This document shows, in pieces, positions 49,843 to 58,942 of a DNA stretch of 64,000 nucleotides. This DNA comes from Clostridia bacterium. GTDB taxonomy: Bacteria > Bacillota > Clostridia > Christensenellales > Borkfalkiaceae. Made by a program: the position numbers and the translations under genes. Each line of letters opens with the position of its first letter. The stretch's first letter is position 1. Below the pieces are notes generated by a model. The model worked only from the letters and a program-made list of their open reading frames with translations. It searched no databases and was not told the DNA's origin. The stretch lies in NCBI GenBank assembly GCA_017465145.1, contig JAFTWU010000005.1:1-64000 (forward strand). Direction: 5' to 3'.

Positions 49843-51663
49843 GTGGATAATTTAAGCGAAAAACTTAAACTTTTGCCCGATAACCCCGGCGTTTACGTCA
49901 TGTTAGATAAAAACGGGCAAATTATATACGTTGGCAAGGCAAAAAACCTTAAAAATAGGGTGCGCCAATATTTTTTCAACAGCGTCAAAACGGAAAAAGT
50001 TATGGCGATGGTGTCTAATATTGCCGATTTTTACTATATTATCGCGCCAAGTGAAATAGACGCGCTATCTTTAGAAAATAACCTTATCAAAAAACATAAG
50101 CCAAGATACAACATTTTACTTAAAGACGATAAAACCTATCCTTACTTAAAAATTAACTTAAAAGACAAATTCCCCACCTTTACCATAACGCGCAAAATCA
50201 AAAAGGACGGCTGTAAATATTTTGGTCCTTTTATGGGTGGCGTTTCGGTAAGCGGTGTGCTAGAAGTTGTCAATTCGGTGTTCAACTTGCGCCCCTGCGC
50301 CAAAGTTTTGGGCGAAAAGGTGCTTAAACCGTGCTTAAACTATCACATTAAAAAATGCCCGTCCCCTTGCAGTAGGGCGATAGATGAAAAAGATTATAAA
50401 GAAAACGTTTCAAGGGCAATAGACTTTTTGTCGGGCGATATTTCTTCGGCAGAACAAACGCTTAAAGAAAAAATGCTCTCTTCTGCTGAAAACGAAGAAT
50501 TTGAACTTGCCCTAAAATATAAAGAATATCTATTCAGTTTAGAAAAAATTAAAATTAAGCGTATAACGTCCTTAAATAAGTTCCTTAACGCTGATATAAT
50601 TGCTTATAAGTCAAACGGAATTTATTCAACGGTAAACATTTTATTCGTGCGTAGCGGAAGAATGCTTGGCGGTAAAAACTTTTCATTTGAAAGCGGTGCG
50701 CTATCCGTAGAAGACGGGTTGAACGAATTTATTACTAGATATTACCGCGCGGGCGTGGAAATTCCCGATGAGATTATCTGTGCTAACGCCGTTACCGACG
50801 TGGAAATTTTAACGGAATATTTTGAAAAAACATTTAATAAATCGGTGGTAATAGCACACGCTAAACAAGGGGTAAGAAAACAACTTACCGATATGGCAAG
50901 CGTTAACGCAGCAGAACATTTAGAAACTGCCGTTGGCAAAATTGAACATAAAGTTGATATGACCGTAAAAGCGTGCGAACTATTGCAACAAAAGTTAAAC
51001 CTTTCACGCTATCCAAAGCGTATGGAATGTTACGATATATCAAACGTGAGCGGTGTTGACAAGGTTGGCAGTATGGTTGTGTTTAACGATGGCGAACCTG
51101 ACCGCGACCAATACCGCAGATTTAAGATTAAAACTTTTGAAGGTGCAGACGATTATCGCGCCCATCAAGAGATGATGACGCGTCGTCTAGAAAGGCTTAT
51201 TACAGAGCCGGAAAAATTCCCCAAACCCGACCTTATTATAATAGACGGTGGCAAAGGGCAACTTTCCGCGGTAAAAGAAATTTTTGATAAAAAGGGTGTT
51301 ACCGATATAGACCTTATTGCCCTTGCTGAGCGCGAAGAAGAAATTTTTACGCTCGAATCTAAAAATCCCGTTATTTTAGAGCGCAGAGATTATTGTTTAA
51401 AAATGTTGCAACGTATCCGTGACGAAGCCCATCGCTTTGCCATAACCTATCACCGTTCGTTGCGCAGTAAACGTGCGCTAAGTTCGGTTTTAGACGGTGT
51501 AAAAGGGCTTGGCAAGGTTAAAAAGCAAGCACTTCTTGCACGCTTTAAGGATATCGGCGGAATAATTTCCGCAACCAAAGAAGAATTAAAACAAGTGGAC
51601 GGCATAGGCGAAAAGCAAGCCACCGCCATAATAGAAACACTCACCAAAGAGGGACTTAAATGA
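49843..51663 (+). CDS. uvrC: UvrABC excinuclease subunit C
   Basis: 606 residues: GIY-YIG nuclease PGVYVMLDKNGQIIYVGKAKNLKNRVRQYF (about 15-45), Cys region FNLRPC..LKPCLNYHIKKCPSPC, UVR motif (about 200-235), RNase H-like nuclease around RMECYDISNVSGVDKVGSMVVFNDG, and terminal helix-hairpin-helix DGVKGLGKVKKQALLARF...VDGIGEKQA. It makes both incisions in nucleotide excision repair. GTG start. Confidence 0.97.
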   Translation: MDNLSEKLKLLPDNPGVYVMLDKNGQIIYVGKAKNLKNRVRQYFFNSVKTEKVMAMVSNIADFYYIIAPSEIDALSLENNLIKKHKPRYNILLKDDKTYPYLKINLKDKFPTFTITRKIKKDGCKYFGPFMGGVSVSGVLEVVNSVFNLRPCAKVLGEKVLKPCLNYHIKKCPSPCSRAIDEKDYKENVSRAIDFLSGDISSAEQTLKEKMLSSAENEEFELALKYKEYLFSLEKIKIKRITSLNKFLNADIIAYKSNGIYSTVNILFVRSGRMLGGKNFSFESGALSVEDGLNEFITRYYRAGVEIPDEIICANAVTDVEILTEYFEKTFNKSVVIAHAKQGVRKQLTDMASVNAAEHLETAVGKIEHKVDMTVKACELLQQKLNLSRYPKRMECYDISNVSGVDKVGSMVVFNDGEPDRDQYRRFKIKTFEGADDYRAHQEMMTRRLERLITEPEKFPKPDLIIIDGGKGQLSAVKEIFDKKGVTDIDLIALAEREEEIFTLESKNPVILERRDYCLKMLQRIRDEAHRFAITYHRSLRSKRALSSVLDGVKGLGKVKKQALLARFKDIGGIISATKEELKQVDGIGEKQATAIIETLTKEGLK

Positions 51664-52466
51664 AATATAAACTATTCATAAGCGACTACGACGGAACGCT
51701 AGGCAAAGCGCCCGCCAACGACGTTGATAAAGAAACGCGCAAAGCAATAGACGAATACGTTAAAAAAGGTGGAATCTTTTGCGTTTGCACGGGCAGAGAA
51801 ACGTCTTCAATAACTAGAATTTTAAACGAACAAAACCTTAAAGGAATAGTCGTTTCTTTTCAAGGCGCGGTTATAACCGACCTTGATAATGGAAAGACCT
51901 TGCTAGACGAGGGCTTAAGCGTAGAGCAAACGGTTAAGGCGCTAGATAGTGCGTCTAAATACGACCTAACCCCCTTGTGTTACGGCAAAAACGACTTTTT
52001 CTATCAACAAATGAACGGCTATATAGAAGTTTACGAAAGGGCGATAAGACTTAAAGGAAAGGTTGCCGACGTAAAAAGCGAGGTTATTAAAAACGGCACT
52101 TCTGTATTTAAGATTTGTTGGCTTGGCGATGATAAAATCGTAAAGCAAGCGGAAAAAGAACTTAACGAAATTTATAAAGGGCAAGGCATAAAGTTTAACA
52201 GCGGTGCACCTTGCTTGCTAGAAGCAATTAACCCTACCTTTAGCAAAGGAAAAGCGGTTAAATATCTTGCCGATTACTACGGCGTACCGTTAACGGAAGT
52301 AATTGCCGTTGGCGACAGCACAAACGATATAGACTTAATTTCGGGTGAGTGGCACGGCGTAGCGGTTGGTGACGCCAGAGAAGAACTTAAAGCGATTGCC
52401 GATGAAGTTACCCTACCCTTTGATGAAAAACCCATAAAATACTTACTAGAAAAATATTGCTTATAG
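51660..52466 (+). CDS. HAD-superfamily (Cof-type) phosphatase
   Basis: 268 residues: motif I FISDYDGTLGKA (Asp nucleophiles), VCTGRETSS, a type IIB cap (about 85-190) and motif IV VAVGDSTNDIDLI. Cof-type hydrolases dephosphorylate sugar phosphates or cofactors such as FMN. The start overlaps the uvrC stop (ATGA), so they are translated together. Confidence 0.93.
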   Translation: MKYKLFISDYDGTLGKAPANDVDKETRKAIDEYVKKGGIFCVCTGRETSSITRILNEQNLKGIVVSFQGAVITDLDNGKTLLDEGLSVEQTVKALDSASKYDLTPLCYGKNDFFYQQMNGYIEVYERAIRLKGKVADVKSEVIKNGTSVFKICWLGDDKIVKQAEKELNEIYKGQGIKFNSGAPCLLEAINPTFSKGKAVKYLADYYGVPLTEVIAVGDSTNDIDLISGEWHGVAVGDAREELKAIADEVTLPFDEKPIKYLLEKYCL

Positions 52467-52535
52467 CGGTGCGATTTCGCAAAAACGAAAAAATTAACGC
52501 GCCTAATAAAGCAACTTACATACGATAGGTGAAAA

Positions 52536-54935
52536 ATGCAAGACAATTTAGAAAAAAAAGTTAACGGCATAGGAATTTTAGAAAAGATAGAAAATGCCGA
52601 AGAAATTAAAAAACAATTTGACGAAGTAAAAGAAGAGTTGGTTATGCCCCTTCTTGCTTTACGCGGAAAGGTGTTATTCCCAAAAACTTTATTAAATTTT
52701 GACGTGGGCAGACCTGCGTCTATAGAAGCGGTTAATCGCGCGGCAAAGATAGGTTCTAAACTATTTATTTCCGCACAAAAAGACGCGTTTATCGACGCGC
52801 CAAAAGAAAGCGATTTAAGTAACGTAGGGGTTATTGCGCTATTAAAACAAATTGTAAAACTTCCTAACGGCAGTATGAAGATAAGCGCAGAAGCAATTTG
52901 CCGTGCGAAAATTTTAGAATTTATTCCCGATAAAGCGTGCTTTATGATAAAGTGCGAAAAAGCGCCCTATATAGAAGATGAAGATGAAATAAAGGCGGTG
53001 GCTTATACCCGCGTTGCAAAGGCGTCTTTCTTTGAATATGCACTTTTCGATAAGCGCATTACAAAAGAGGTTTTATCGCAATTAAACCGCATAGAAACCC
53101 CCAACGAATTTATAGACAACGCCCTTTCGGTAGTTAATTTTAAAGAGCCCGACCTTATTGATATCTTAGCAGAAGACGTTACGCTAGAGCGTATAAATAA
53201 GTTTAAAACTCTATTTACAAAGGAAACGGAAATCGCTAGATTAGAGAAAAAATTATCGGCAACGGTAAAGAACAACATTGATAAATCTCAAAAAGAATTT
53301 TATCTACGCGAACAACTTCGCGCCATACACCAAGAACTTGGCGACAACGAAAACGAACGCGACGAACTTACCGAAAAGATAAAAAATAAAGGCTTACCTA
53401 AAGAAATAGAAGAAAAGGCGCTTAAAGAAATTGAACGCCTTGGAAAAATAAATCCGTCTTCACCCGACTATTCGATAATCCTTAACTATTTAGATTGGAT
53501 TTGTGAACTTCCCTTTGAAACGGTAACCACCGATACGGAAAATTTAGCCGATGCTAAGGCGGTGTTAGATGCCGACCACTTCGGTTTAGAAAAGGTTAAA
53601 CAAAGAATAGTTGAATACCTTGCGGTACTTCATTTAACTAAAAAAATCAAAGGACCTGTTTTGTGTTTCGTAGGGCCTCCAGGCGTTGGTAAAACTTCGG
53701 TTGCAACGTCTATTGCGCGCGCCCTTAACAGAAAGTTCGTTCGTATGAGCCTTGGCGGTGTTAAAGACGAAGCGGAAATACGCGGACACCGTAAAACATA
53801 CGTTGGCGCAATGCCGGGTAGAATTATTTACGGGCTTAAAAATGCAGGCTCTATGAACCCCGTGTTCTTGCTTGACGAAATAGATAAACTATCTTCTGAT
53901 ATCCACGGTGACCCCGCTAGCGCGCTATTAGAAGTGCTAGACCCCGAACAAAACGTAACTTTCCGCGATAGATATTTAGAAGTTCCCGTAGACCTTTCTA
54001 AAGTAATGTTTATAACCACGGCAAACAGTTTAGATACTATTCCATACCCACTCTTAGACCGTATGGAAGTTATAGAACTTACAGGCTATACCGATGAAGA
54101 CAAGTTGCAAATTGCAAAGCAATATTTAATTCCAAAGCAGATTAAAGAAAACGGCTTAACCGACGGAAAAGTTACGCTTACCGACGACGCCGTTAAGGAA
54201 ATTATCGAAGGGTATACTATGGAAGCGGGCGTAAGAAACTTAGACCGCGAAGTAGCGTCTGTCATAAGAAAGGTTGCCGCACGCTTTGCGGAAAAACCCC
54301 GCACGAAAAAGCAAACTATCGATAAAAAGGATATTTCAAAATATCTCGGCGTTAAAAAATTCTTGCGTGATGAAAGCGACGCTAGTGGCGAAGTAGGTGC
54401 TTGCACGGGGCTTGCTTGGACAAGCGTTGGCGGAACTACTTTAACCATAGAAGTATCTTTAATGCGTGGCAAGGGGGAAATTTTATTAACGGGTAAACTT
54501 GGCGACGTTATGAAAGAATCTGCCCGCGCGGCAATAAGTTATATTCGCGCTAACGCAGAAAAGTACGGCATAGCGGAAGAAAGATTTGAAAAAACCGATA
54601 TCCATATCCACGTTCCCGAAGGCGCAACCCCAAAAGACGGGCCGTCTGCTGGTATCACTATGGCAACGGCAATACTTTCAGCGTTTACGGGCAAAGCGGT
54701 TAAACAGGGCGTTGCTATGACGGGTGAAATTACCTTACGCGGAAAGGTGCTTGCAATAGGTGGCTTAAAAGAAAAATCACTTGCCGCATACCGCCGTGGC
54801 ATCAAAAATATTTTGATACCTAAGGCAAATATTAAAGATTTAGAAGAAATCCCCAAAGAAGTTAAAAAACACTTAAACTTTATCCCTTGTGACAGCGTAG
54901 AACAAGTGTTTGATAAGGCGATTGACCTAAAATAG
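52536..54935 (+). CDS. lon: ATP-dependent protease Lon
   Basis: 799 residues: N-terminal substrate domain (VMPLLALRGKVLFPKTLLNFDVG), coiled-coil region (about 245-310), AAA+ module with Walker A FVGPPGVGKTS and Walker B PVFLLDEIDKL, and the peptidase domain with Ser in PKDGPSAGITMATAI and Lys in GGLKEKSLAAYRRG. It degrades damaged and regulatory proteins. It is followed by engB, the common lon-engB order. Confidence 0.98.
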   Translation: MQDNLEKKVNGIGILEKIENAEEIKKQFDEVKEELVMPLLALRGKVLFPKTLLNFDVGRPASIEAVNRAAKIGSKLFISAQKDAFIDAPKESDLSNVGVIALLKQIVKLPNGSMKISAEAICRAKILEFIPDKACFMIKCEKAPYIEDEDEIKAVAYTRVAKASFFEYALFDKRITKEVLSQLNRIETPNEFIDNALSVVNFKEPDLIDILAEDVTLERINKFKTLFTKETEIARLEKKLSATVKNNIDKSQKEFYLREQLRAIHQELGDNENERDELTEKIKNKGLPKEIEEKALKEIERLGKINPSSPDYSIILNYLDWICELPFETVTTDTENLADAKAVLDADHFGLEKVKQRIVEYLAVLHLTKKIKGPVLCFVGPPGVGKTSVATSIARALNRKFVRMSLGGVKDEAEIRGHRKTYVGAMPGRIIYGLKNAGSMNPVFLLDEIDKLSSDIHGDPASALLEVLDPEQNVTFRDRYLEVPVDLSKVMFITTANSLDTIPYPLLDRMEVIELTGYTDEDKLQIAKQYLIPKQIKENGLTDGKVTLTDDAVKEIIEGYTMEAGVRNLDREVASVIRKVAARFAEKPRTKKQTIDKKDISKYLGVKKFLRDESDASGEVGACTGLAWTSVGGTTLTIEVSLMRGKGEILLTGKLGDVMKESARAAISYIRANAEKYGIAEERFEKTDIHIHVPEGATPKDGPSAGITMATAILSAFTGKAVKQGVAMTGEITLRGKVLAIGGLKEKSLAAYRRGIKNILIPKANIKDLEEIPKEVKKHLNFIPCDSVEQVFDKAIDLK

Positions 54936-55001
54936 AATTAGTCAAAAAATTAGCAAAATTTAAGTAAAAAATTTATGCGCTAAAGCGCACAAGGTAAACA
55001 A

Positions 55002-55622
55002 ATGAAAATAAAAACGGCACAATTTATAACAAGCGTTGCATCGGCAAACAATTTTTATAAAACGGATAAACCGATAATTGCAGTTGCGGGCAAATCTAAC
55101 GTGGGCAAAAGTTCACTAATCAATATGCTTGCAGGTCAAAAAAAGTTGGCAAAAACTTCGGTTACCCCCGGTAGAACAAGACTTATAAACTATTTCGATT
55201 TCGGCGCTTTCGTGCTTGCCGACTTGCCGGGTTACGGCTTTGCAAAGGTAAGCAAAGAAGAAAAGAAAAAATGGGGCGCACTTATGGAAGAATTTTTGCG
55301 CACCCAAAAAATAGACTTATTGCTATCTTTAGTGGATATCCGCCACGACCCTACTGCCGACGACGTTACAATGATAAACTATCTTTACCACTACGCTATA
55401 CCTTTCGTTTTGGTTGCAACTAAGGCAGATAAACTTGCAAAGACAAGGGTTAAACCAAGGCTAAAAGAAATTGCCACCTTTTTAAGAGTGGGCGTTTCTG
55501 ATATTACCGCGTCTTCTGCCGAAAAAGGCGTTGGTAAGCAAGAAATTTTTGCTCTAATAGAGCAAGCCATAGAAAACCGCACCTTGCAAGAAAAAGAAAA
55601 GGAAGAAACGACCGAAGATTAG
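55002..55622 (+). CDS. engB: Ribosome biogenesis GTPase EngB (YsxC)
   Basis: 206 residues: G1 AVAGKSNVGKSSLIN, G2 region KTSVTPGRTRLINYF, G3 LADLPGYGFAKVS and G4 VATKADKL, the EngB pattern. It is needed for 50S assembly. It ends before a strong terminator. Confidence 0.97.
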   Translation: MKIKTAQFITSVASANNFYKTDKPIIAVAGKSNVGKSSLINMLAGQKKLAKTSVTPGRTRLINYFDFGAFVLADLPGYGFAKVSKEEKKKWGALMEEFLRTQKIDLLLSLVDIRHDPTADDVTMINYLYHYAIPFVLVATKADKLAKTRVKPRLKEIATFLRVGVSDITASSAEKGVGKQEIFALIEQAIENRTLQEKEKEETTED

Positions 55623-55670
55623 ACTAGTGAAAAACAAAAAGTAAAAAAACAGACAAACGTAAACGAAAAA

Positions 55671-55694
55671 AGATAGGCAAACGCCTATCTTTTT
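55671..55694 (+). terminator. Terminator after engB
   Basis: AGATAGGC / GCCTATCT stem with AAAC loop then TTTTT. Confidence 0.75.
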
Positions 55695-55711
55695 AATTTT
55701 TTATAAAAAAC

Positions 55712-55740
55712 TTGCAAAACAATTTATCATATGATATATT
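55712..55740 (+). promoter_or_regulatory. Promoter of the structured RNA
   Basis: TTGCAA (55712-55717), 17 bases, TATATT (55735-55740). The expected start, about 55747, is the first base of the long stem. Confidence 0.6.
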
Positions 55741-55745
55741 ATACG

Positions 55746-55956
55746 TGTCACACAAATTGAATAGTCTAGCTATAGGGATAACTCTTTATTTTTAAAAGGG
55801 ATATTTTTGCTTTTCATTGTCAATCATAGAATTTGAAAAAATGCAAATTCCACTCGATTGACAACGATAGGTTATCCTACGGCTATTTTGAGATTTGTGT
55901 GACAACAACGGAGTTTGCGTTTTGGTGCGCTGGCTTCGGTTGGCGCACTTTTTATT
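55746..55956 (+). ncRNA. Candidate structured RNA with terminator (leader or small RNA)
   Basis: TGTCACACAAAT (55746-55757) pairs perfectly with ATTTGTGTGACA (55893-55904). Inside, AATAG/CTATT, GGGATAAC/GTTATCCT, TTGTCAATC/GATTGACAA (55817-55825, 55856-55864) and AATTTG/CAAATT nest to form one rod about 158 bases long, with a 34-base bubble on the 5' side. A terminator-like hairpin GTGCGC / GCGCAC plus TTTTTATTTT (55925-55956) follows, then the GGAGG of the zinc-ribbon gene. It could be a riboswitch-like leader, a 6S-like RNA, or an inverted-repeat insertion. No known class is recognised. Confidence 0.5.
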
Positions 55957-55979
55957 TTGTTTCATTTTGGAGGGTTTTT

Positions 55980-56444
55980 ATGTTTGATAATATTGGTGAA
56001 AAAATTAAGCATCTTGCTATAGCGTCAACAATTATTGGTTGCATTCTTTCGTTAGCTGGATCAATTTACTATGGCGTAGTGTACGATGAAGTTTTTGTTC
56101 CAATGGCTATTTTAATCGTTGGTTGCCTTATATCTTGGGTGTCTTCATTTGTTTTGTACGGCTTTGGGGAATTAATAATACAAACAACAAATATTTCTAA
56201 AGGAAATCAAAGAATGCAAGCGTTGACCGTTTACAAGGATTCAAACAAGAAGTCGGAAATAACCAAACAATCTATTGATGATATTAAAGATGAAATAATT
56301 GAAGATTATGAGCGAGATAATCACGACAACGTTAATGATATAGACGATATAAATACGCCAAATGAAGATGAATGTCCTTGCTGTTTTAATAAAATAAATG
56401 CTAATGATAAAGAATGTTCTTTTTGTGGTTATAAACTAAAATAG
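55980..56444 (+). CDS. Two-helix membrane protein with C-terminal zinc ribbon
   Basis: 154 residues from ATG 55980, chosen for TTGGAGGG upstream; the frame is open back to 55833 but that part overlaps the RNA hairpin. Two membrane helices (about 12-33, IKHLAIASTIIGCILSLAGSI, and 40-65, VPMAILIVGCLISWVSSFVL) are followed by an acidic cytoplasmic stretch (KDEIIEDYERDNHDNVNDID). A zinc ribbon CPCC...CSFCGYKLK ends the protein. Function unknown; such small proteins are often sensors or accessory factors. Confidence 0.75.
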   Translation: MFDNIGEKIKHLAIASTIIGCILSLAGSIYYGVVYDEVFVPMAILIVGCLISWVSSFVLYGFGELIIQTTNISKGNQRMQALTVYKDSNKKSEITKQSIDDIKDEIIEDYERDNHDNVNDIDDINTPNEDECPCCFNKINANDKECSFCGYKLK

Positions 56445-56507
56445 ATTGAAAGAATAGGGCATTATACATAATAAATTAAAGCTGCGATAGTGCAGAGCGA
56501 AAAATAA

Positions 56508-56536
56508 AGAGTAGCAAAATTTACTACTCTTTTTTA
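56508..56536 (+). terminator. Terminator after the zinc-ribbon gene
   Basis: AGAGTAG / CTACTCT stem then TTTTTT. Confidence 0.7.
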
Positions 56537-56630
56537 ATGGGTTATAAAATCTCTATGGTGTTCACTCGTAACCTATCTCATTTTAATTGTTTAATTAAAG
56601 ATTAACGCGCAATAAATAGCCTTAAGAACT

Positions 56631-57308
56631 TTAATCGTTTTTCTTTCCGTAAAAAATATCGCGGGTGTCGGGAAGAGCGTTCTCAGCGCTACCTAACGGC
56701 ATATTTGCGTTGCGATAGTCGTGCTTTCTGCAAAACGTTTCAAGGTTATTATCAAGCAAAGAAAAAGCGCGCTTTTGAGTATCGGATAGTGTTTTAAGAT
56801 AGTCTTTCGTGCCGATACTAGCATATCCGCTATACCTTAAAAGTTGGGCGTAGTGTTCCATACAAAAGCCCTTGCACTTTATTAAATATTTATAAAACTC
56901 TTTTTCATATAAAAACATTTGCGCTATCGTTTTATAATATTTAACCATACTTTTTTCAACGTAATCGCAAACTATACACTCATTTATTGCGCCGTCTATT
57001 TTATCGGCAAGTTTTTTCGCACCGCCTTTATTTTTAGCGGGGGCAAGCAAACTTTCCACGGTGGGCAGATTAGAGCGCGCCTGTATTGCAAGGCTAAGTT
57101 TATTCGGGCGGTTAAACATCATATCAAAGTGGTGGGCGCAAAACCCTTTTTTAACCACTTCTATATGGGTGTTATCTTCCATAACGGCATCGTTTAAAAA
57201 TTCGTGTATAACTTGTTCTTCAACGATAGATTTAATTGCACAAAGGGGACAACACGCGTTTTCTAAAAACTTTTCGTAAATAAGCCCCGTATCAATATGA
57301 TAATTCAT
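56631..57308 (-). CDS. DUF6062 family cysteine-rich protein
   Basis: 225 residues with two copies of a CxxC...GFCxxH pattern: ACCPLCAIK (about 18-26) with KKGFCAHHFDMMF (about 54-66), and ECIVCDYVEKS (about 111-121) with CKGFCMEHYAQLL (about 146-158). The paired Cys/His sets suggest two metal sites. This is the DUF6062 group, whose function is unknown. Confidence 0.8.
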   Translation of the reverse strand: MNYHIDTGLIYEKFLENACCPLCAIKSIVEEQVIHEFLNDAVMEDNTHIEVVKKGFCAHHFDMMFNRPNKLSLAIQARSNLPTVESLLAPAKNKGGAKKLADKIDGAINECIVCDYVEKSMVKYYKTIAQMFLYEKEFYKYLIKCKGFCMEHYAQLLRYSGYASIGTKDYLKTLSDTQKRAFSLLDNNLETFCRKHDYRNANMPLGSAENALPDTRDIFYGKKND

Positions 57309-57374
57309 AATTCTATTTTACCAAAGGTCAATATAAATTTCAACAAAAAAATAACATATTTACTTATATACCGC

Positions 57375-57403
57375 TTGAAAGTTTAACCTTGCTATGTTAA
57401 AAT
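57375..57403 (+). promoter_or_regulatory. Promoter of the esterase gene
   Basis: TTGAAA (57375-57380), 17 bases, TAAAAT (57398-57403). Confidence 0.65.
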
Positions 57404-57442
57404 GTTTTGGTAAAAATATTGCTTAATGCAAAAAGGTGCGCT

Positions 57443-58297
57443 ATGACGATAGAAAAAATTGACCTATACAAAGAATTTAACCTAGAAAAACCCGCAGATA
57501 GACTTGGGTTTTTAACGGTATATATGCACACCCCTAACGATAGGGAAAGCGAAAACAGAATTCGCCCCGTAATGTTGGTTTTGGGTGGCGGTGGCTATCA
57601 ATACGTTTCCCCAAGAGAACAAGAGCCCGTTGCTATGAAATATTACGCGCAAGGCTATAATGCCTTTGTTTTAGATTATTCTTGCCCTTGTCCTTATCCC
57701 GTAGACCTTATCGAAGGGTGCTTAGCGATGGCGTATATTCGCATGAACGCTAAAAAATATCAAGTGGACGTTAACCACGTTGCCGCAATAGGCTTTTCGG
57801 CAGGCGGTCACCTTTGCGGTACGATTGCAACCCTTTACAATCAACCAGAAGTAAAGAAAGTGCTTGGCGAAAATTATAAACTTTGTCGCCCAGATGCCGT
57901 TGTTTTGTCTTACCCCGTAATATCTTCAAGCGACATAGGGCAAAGCGACACTATAAACACGTTTAGTGATAATAACCCACGTTATAGGGCGCTTGCGTCG
58001 TTAGAAAATCAAGTTAGCGCGGATACTCCACCAGCATTTATTTGGTCAACCTTTAACGACACGGCTGTACCTGTAGAAAACAGTATAGTTATGGCGGCGG
58101 CTTATAAAAAGGCGGGCGTTCCTTTTGAACTTCATATTTTCGAACACGGCGACCACGGTCTATCTATCGCAACCGAAGAAGTCGGCAGTGTAAACACCCA
58201 CGTTGCACAATGGGTAGAACTTTCGTTAAAGTGGCTTGTAACCCGCGGATTTGTGCTTAGCGAACCCACCGAAGGAGAAGTTCAAGCAATAAGTTAA
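57443..58297 (+). CDS. Alpha/beta hydrolase (BD-FAE-like esterase)
   Basis: About 284 residues from ATG 57443; the frame is open to 57407, but that lies right after the -10 box. VMLVLGGGGYQYVSPREQEPVA carries the oxyanion loop, GFSAGGHLCG the nucleophile Ser, STFNDTAVPVENS the Asp and FEHGDHGLSIA the His. It resembles acetylxylan- and feruloyl-type esterases; no signal peptide, so it acts on small imported esters. Confidence 0.88.
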   Translation: MTIEKIDLYKEFNLEKPADRLGFLTVYMHTPNDRESENRIRPVMLVLGGGGYQYVSPREQEPVAMKYYAQGYNAFVLDYSCPCPYPVDLIEGCLAMAYIRMNAKKYQVDVNHVAAIGFSAGGHLCGTIATLYNQPEVKKVLGENYKLCRPDAVVLSYPVISSSDIGQSDTINTFSDNNPRYRALASLENQVSADTPPAFIWSTFNDTAVPVENSIVMAAAYKKAGVPFELHIFEHGDHGLSIATEEVGSVNTHVAQWVELSLKWLVTRGFVLSEPTEGEVQAIS

Positions 58298-58423
58298 AAA
58301 GGTGAAAGCAAAAATAGGTGTAAATCCTTGCCCTTTTTAATTTTTTGTGTTAATATAAGTAGGCTTGAAAAAGTAATTGAAAAGATAAAAGCGGAAAGTT
58401 CTTAAAAGATTTTCCGCAAAAAC

Positions 58424-58499
58424 GCTACTATGGCTCAGCTGGTAGAGCAGCTGATTCGTAATCAGCAGGTCGCCGGTTCGAATCCGGCTAGTAGCTCCA
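58424..58499 (+). tRNA. tRNA-Thr (anticodon CGU)
   Basis: A full cloverleaf of 76 bases: acceptor GCTACTA / TAGTAGC, D arm GCTC...GAGC, anticodon arm GCTGA-TTCGTAA-TCAGC, T arm GCCGG-TTCGAAT-CCGGC, and CCA encoded at the end. Anticodon CGT (58457-58459) reads ACG threonine codons. Confidence 0.96.
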
Positions 58500-58502
58500 T
58501 AT

Positions 58503-58535
58503 AAACGACGGGTACGTTTGTGCCCGTCGTTTTAT
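58503..58535 (+). terminator. tRNA-Thr terminator
   Basis: AACGACGGG / CCCGTCGTT stem then TTATAT. Confidence 0.7.
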
Positions 58536-58570
58536 ATTTAAGTTAATGCCAGATGAGAACCGAAGGTTCG

Positions 58571-58651
58571 CCCGTCTATGACGGGCAAGCTTTGAAGGGC
58601 AAGGGGATCGTAGCGTATGCGGAGATTTATCCGGCTAGTAGCTCTATATAA
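58571..58651 (+). repeat. 58-bp element plus second copy of the tRNA-Thr 3' end
   Basis: 58571-58628 is the homologue of 17149-17206. It is joined at 58629 to ATCCGGCTAGTAGCTC and ATATAA (one base differing between), which repeat the tRNA-Thr 3' end and its first flanking bases (58482-58504). The two tRNA ends start 147 bp apart. A GAACC/GGTTC hairpin (58557-58569) precedes it. Confidence 0.75.
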
Positions 58652-58653
58652 TT

Positions 58654-58680
58654 AACGGGCACCAAAAGATGCCCGTTTTA
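58654..58680 (+). terminator. Terminator after the repeated tRNA end
   Basis: AACGGGCA / TGCCCGTT stem then TTA; its placement copies that of the tRNA's own terminator. Confidence 0.65.
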
Positions 58681-58714
58681 CATTGAAAAAAAGCGAATAG
58701 AAAACTATTCGCTT

Positions 58715-58927
58715 TTAGTCATTTTTAATTCCCAAAATATAATTAGCGTCTAAGTCAAGTTCTTTGCAAAGTTTTGCGAAAGTATCAAGCTTAGGTAACT
58801 TTTTGGTTGTTTTATACTGAGTTATCATTTCGGGTGAAATGTTTATGCGTTTTGCAATTTCAATAGTGGTCAATCCACTATTCTTTATTTCTTCCCCTAA
58901 TCTTTTTTTAATTACATTTTCTTCCAT
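58715..58927 (-). CDS. XRE-family helix-turn-helix regulator
   Basis: 70 residues, essentially one HTH: LGEEIKNSGLTTIEIAKRINISPEMITQYKTTKKLPKLDTFAKLCKELDLDANYILGI. It is transcribed away from the leucine-rich-repeat gene; the shared spacer holds TTAG/CTAA dyads, so it is the likely repressor of both. Confidence 0.88.
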   Translation of the reverse strand: MEENVIKKRLGEEIKNSGLTTIEIAKRINISPEMITQYKTTKKLPKLDTFAKLCKELDLDANYILGIKND

Positions 58928-58942
58928 AAAAGTAGTATATAA

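Noticed and set aside
55833..55979. 49-residue N-terminal extension of the zinc-ribbon protein
   Set aside because: It overlaps the RNA stem and terminator and has no ribosome site; the ATG at 55980 has TTGGAGGG.
55746..55980. Retron-type msr-msd RNA
   Set aside because: The end-pairing stem is similar in form, but no reverse transcriptase lies nearby.
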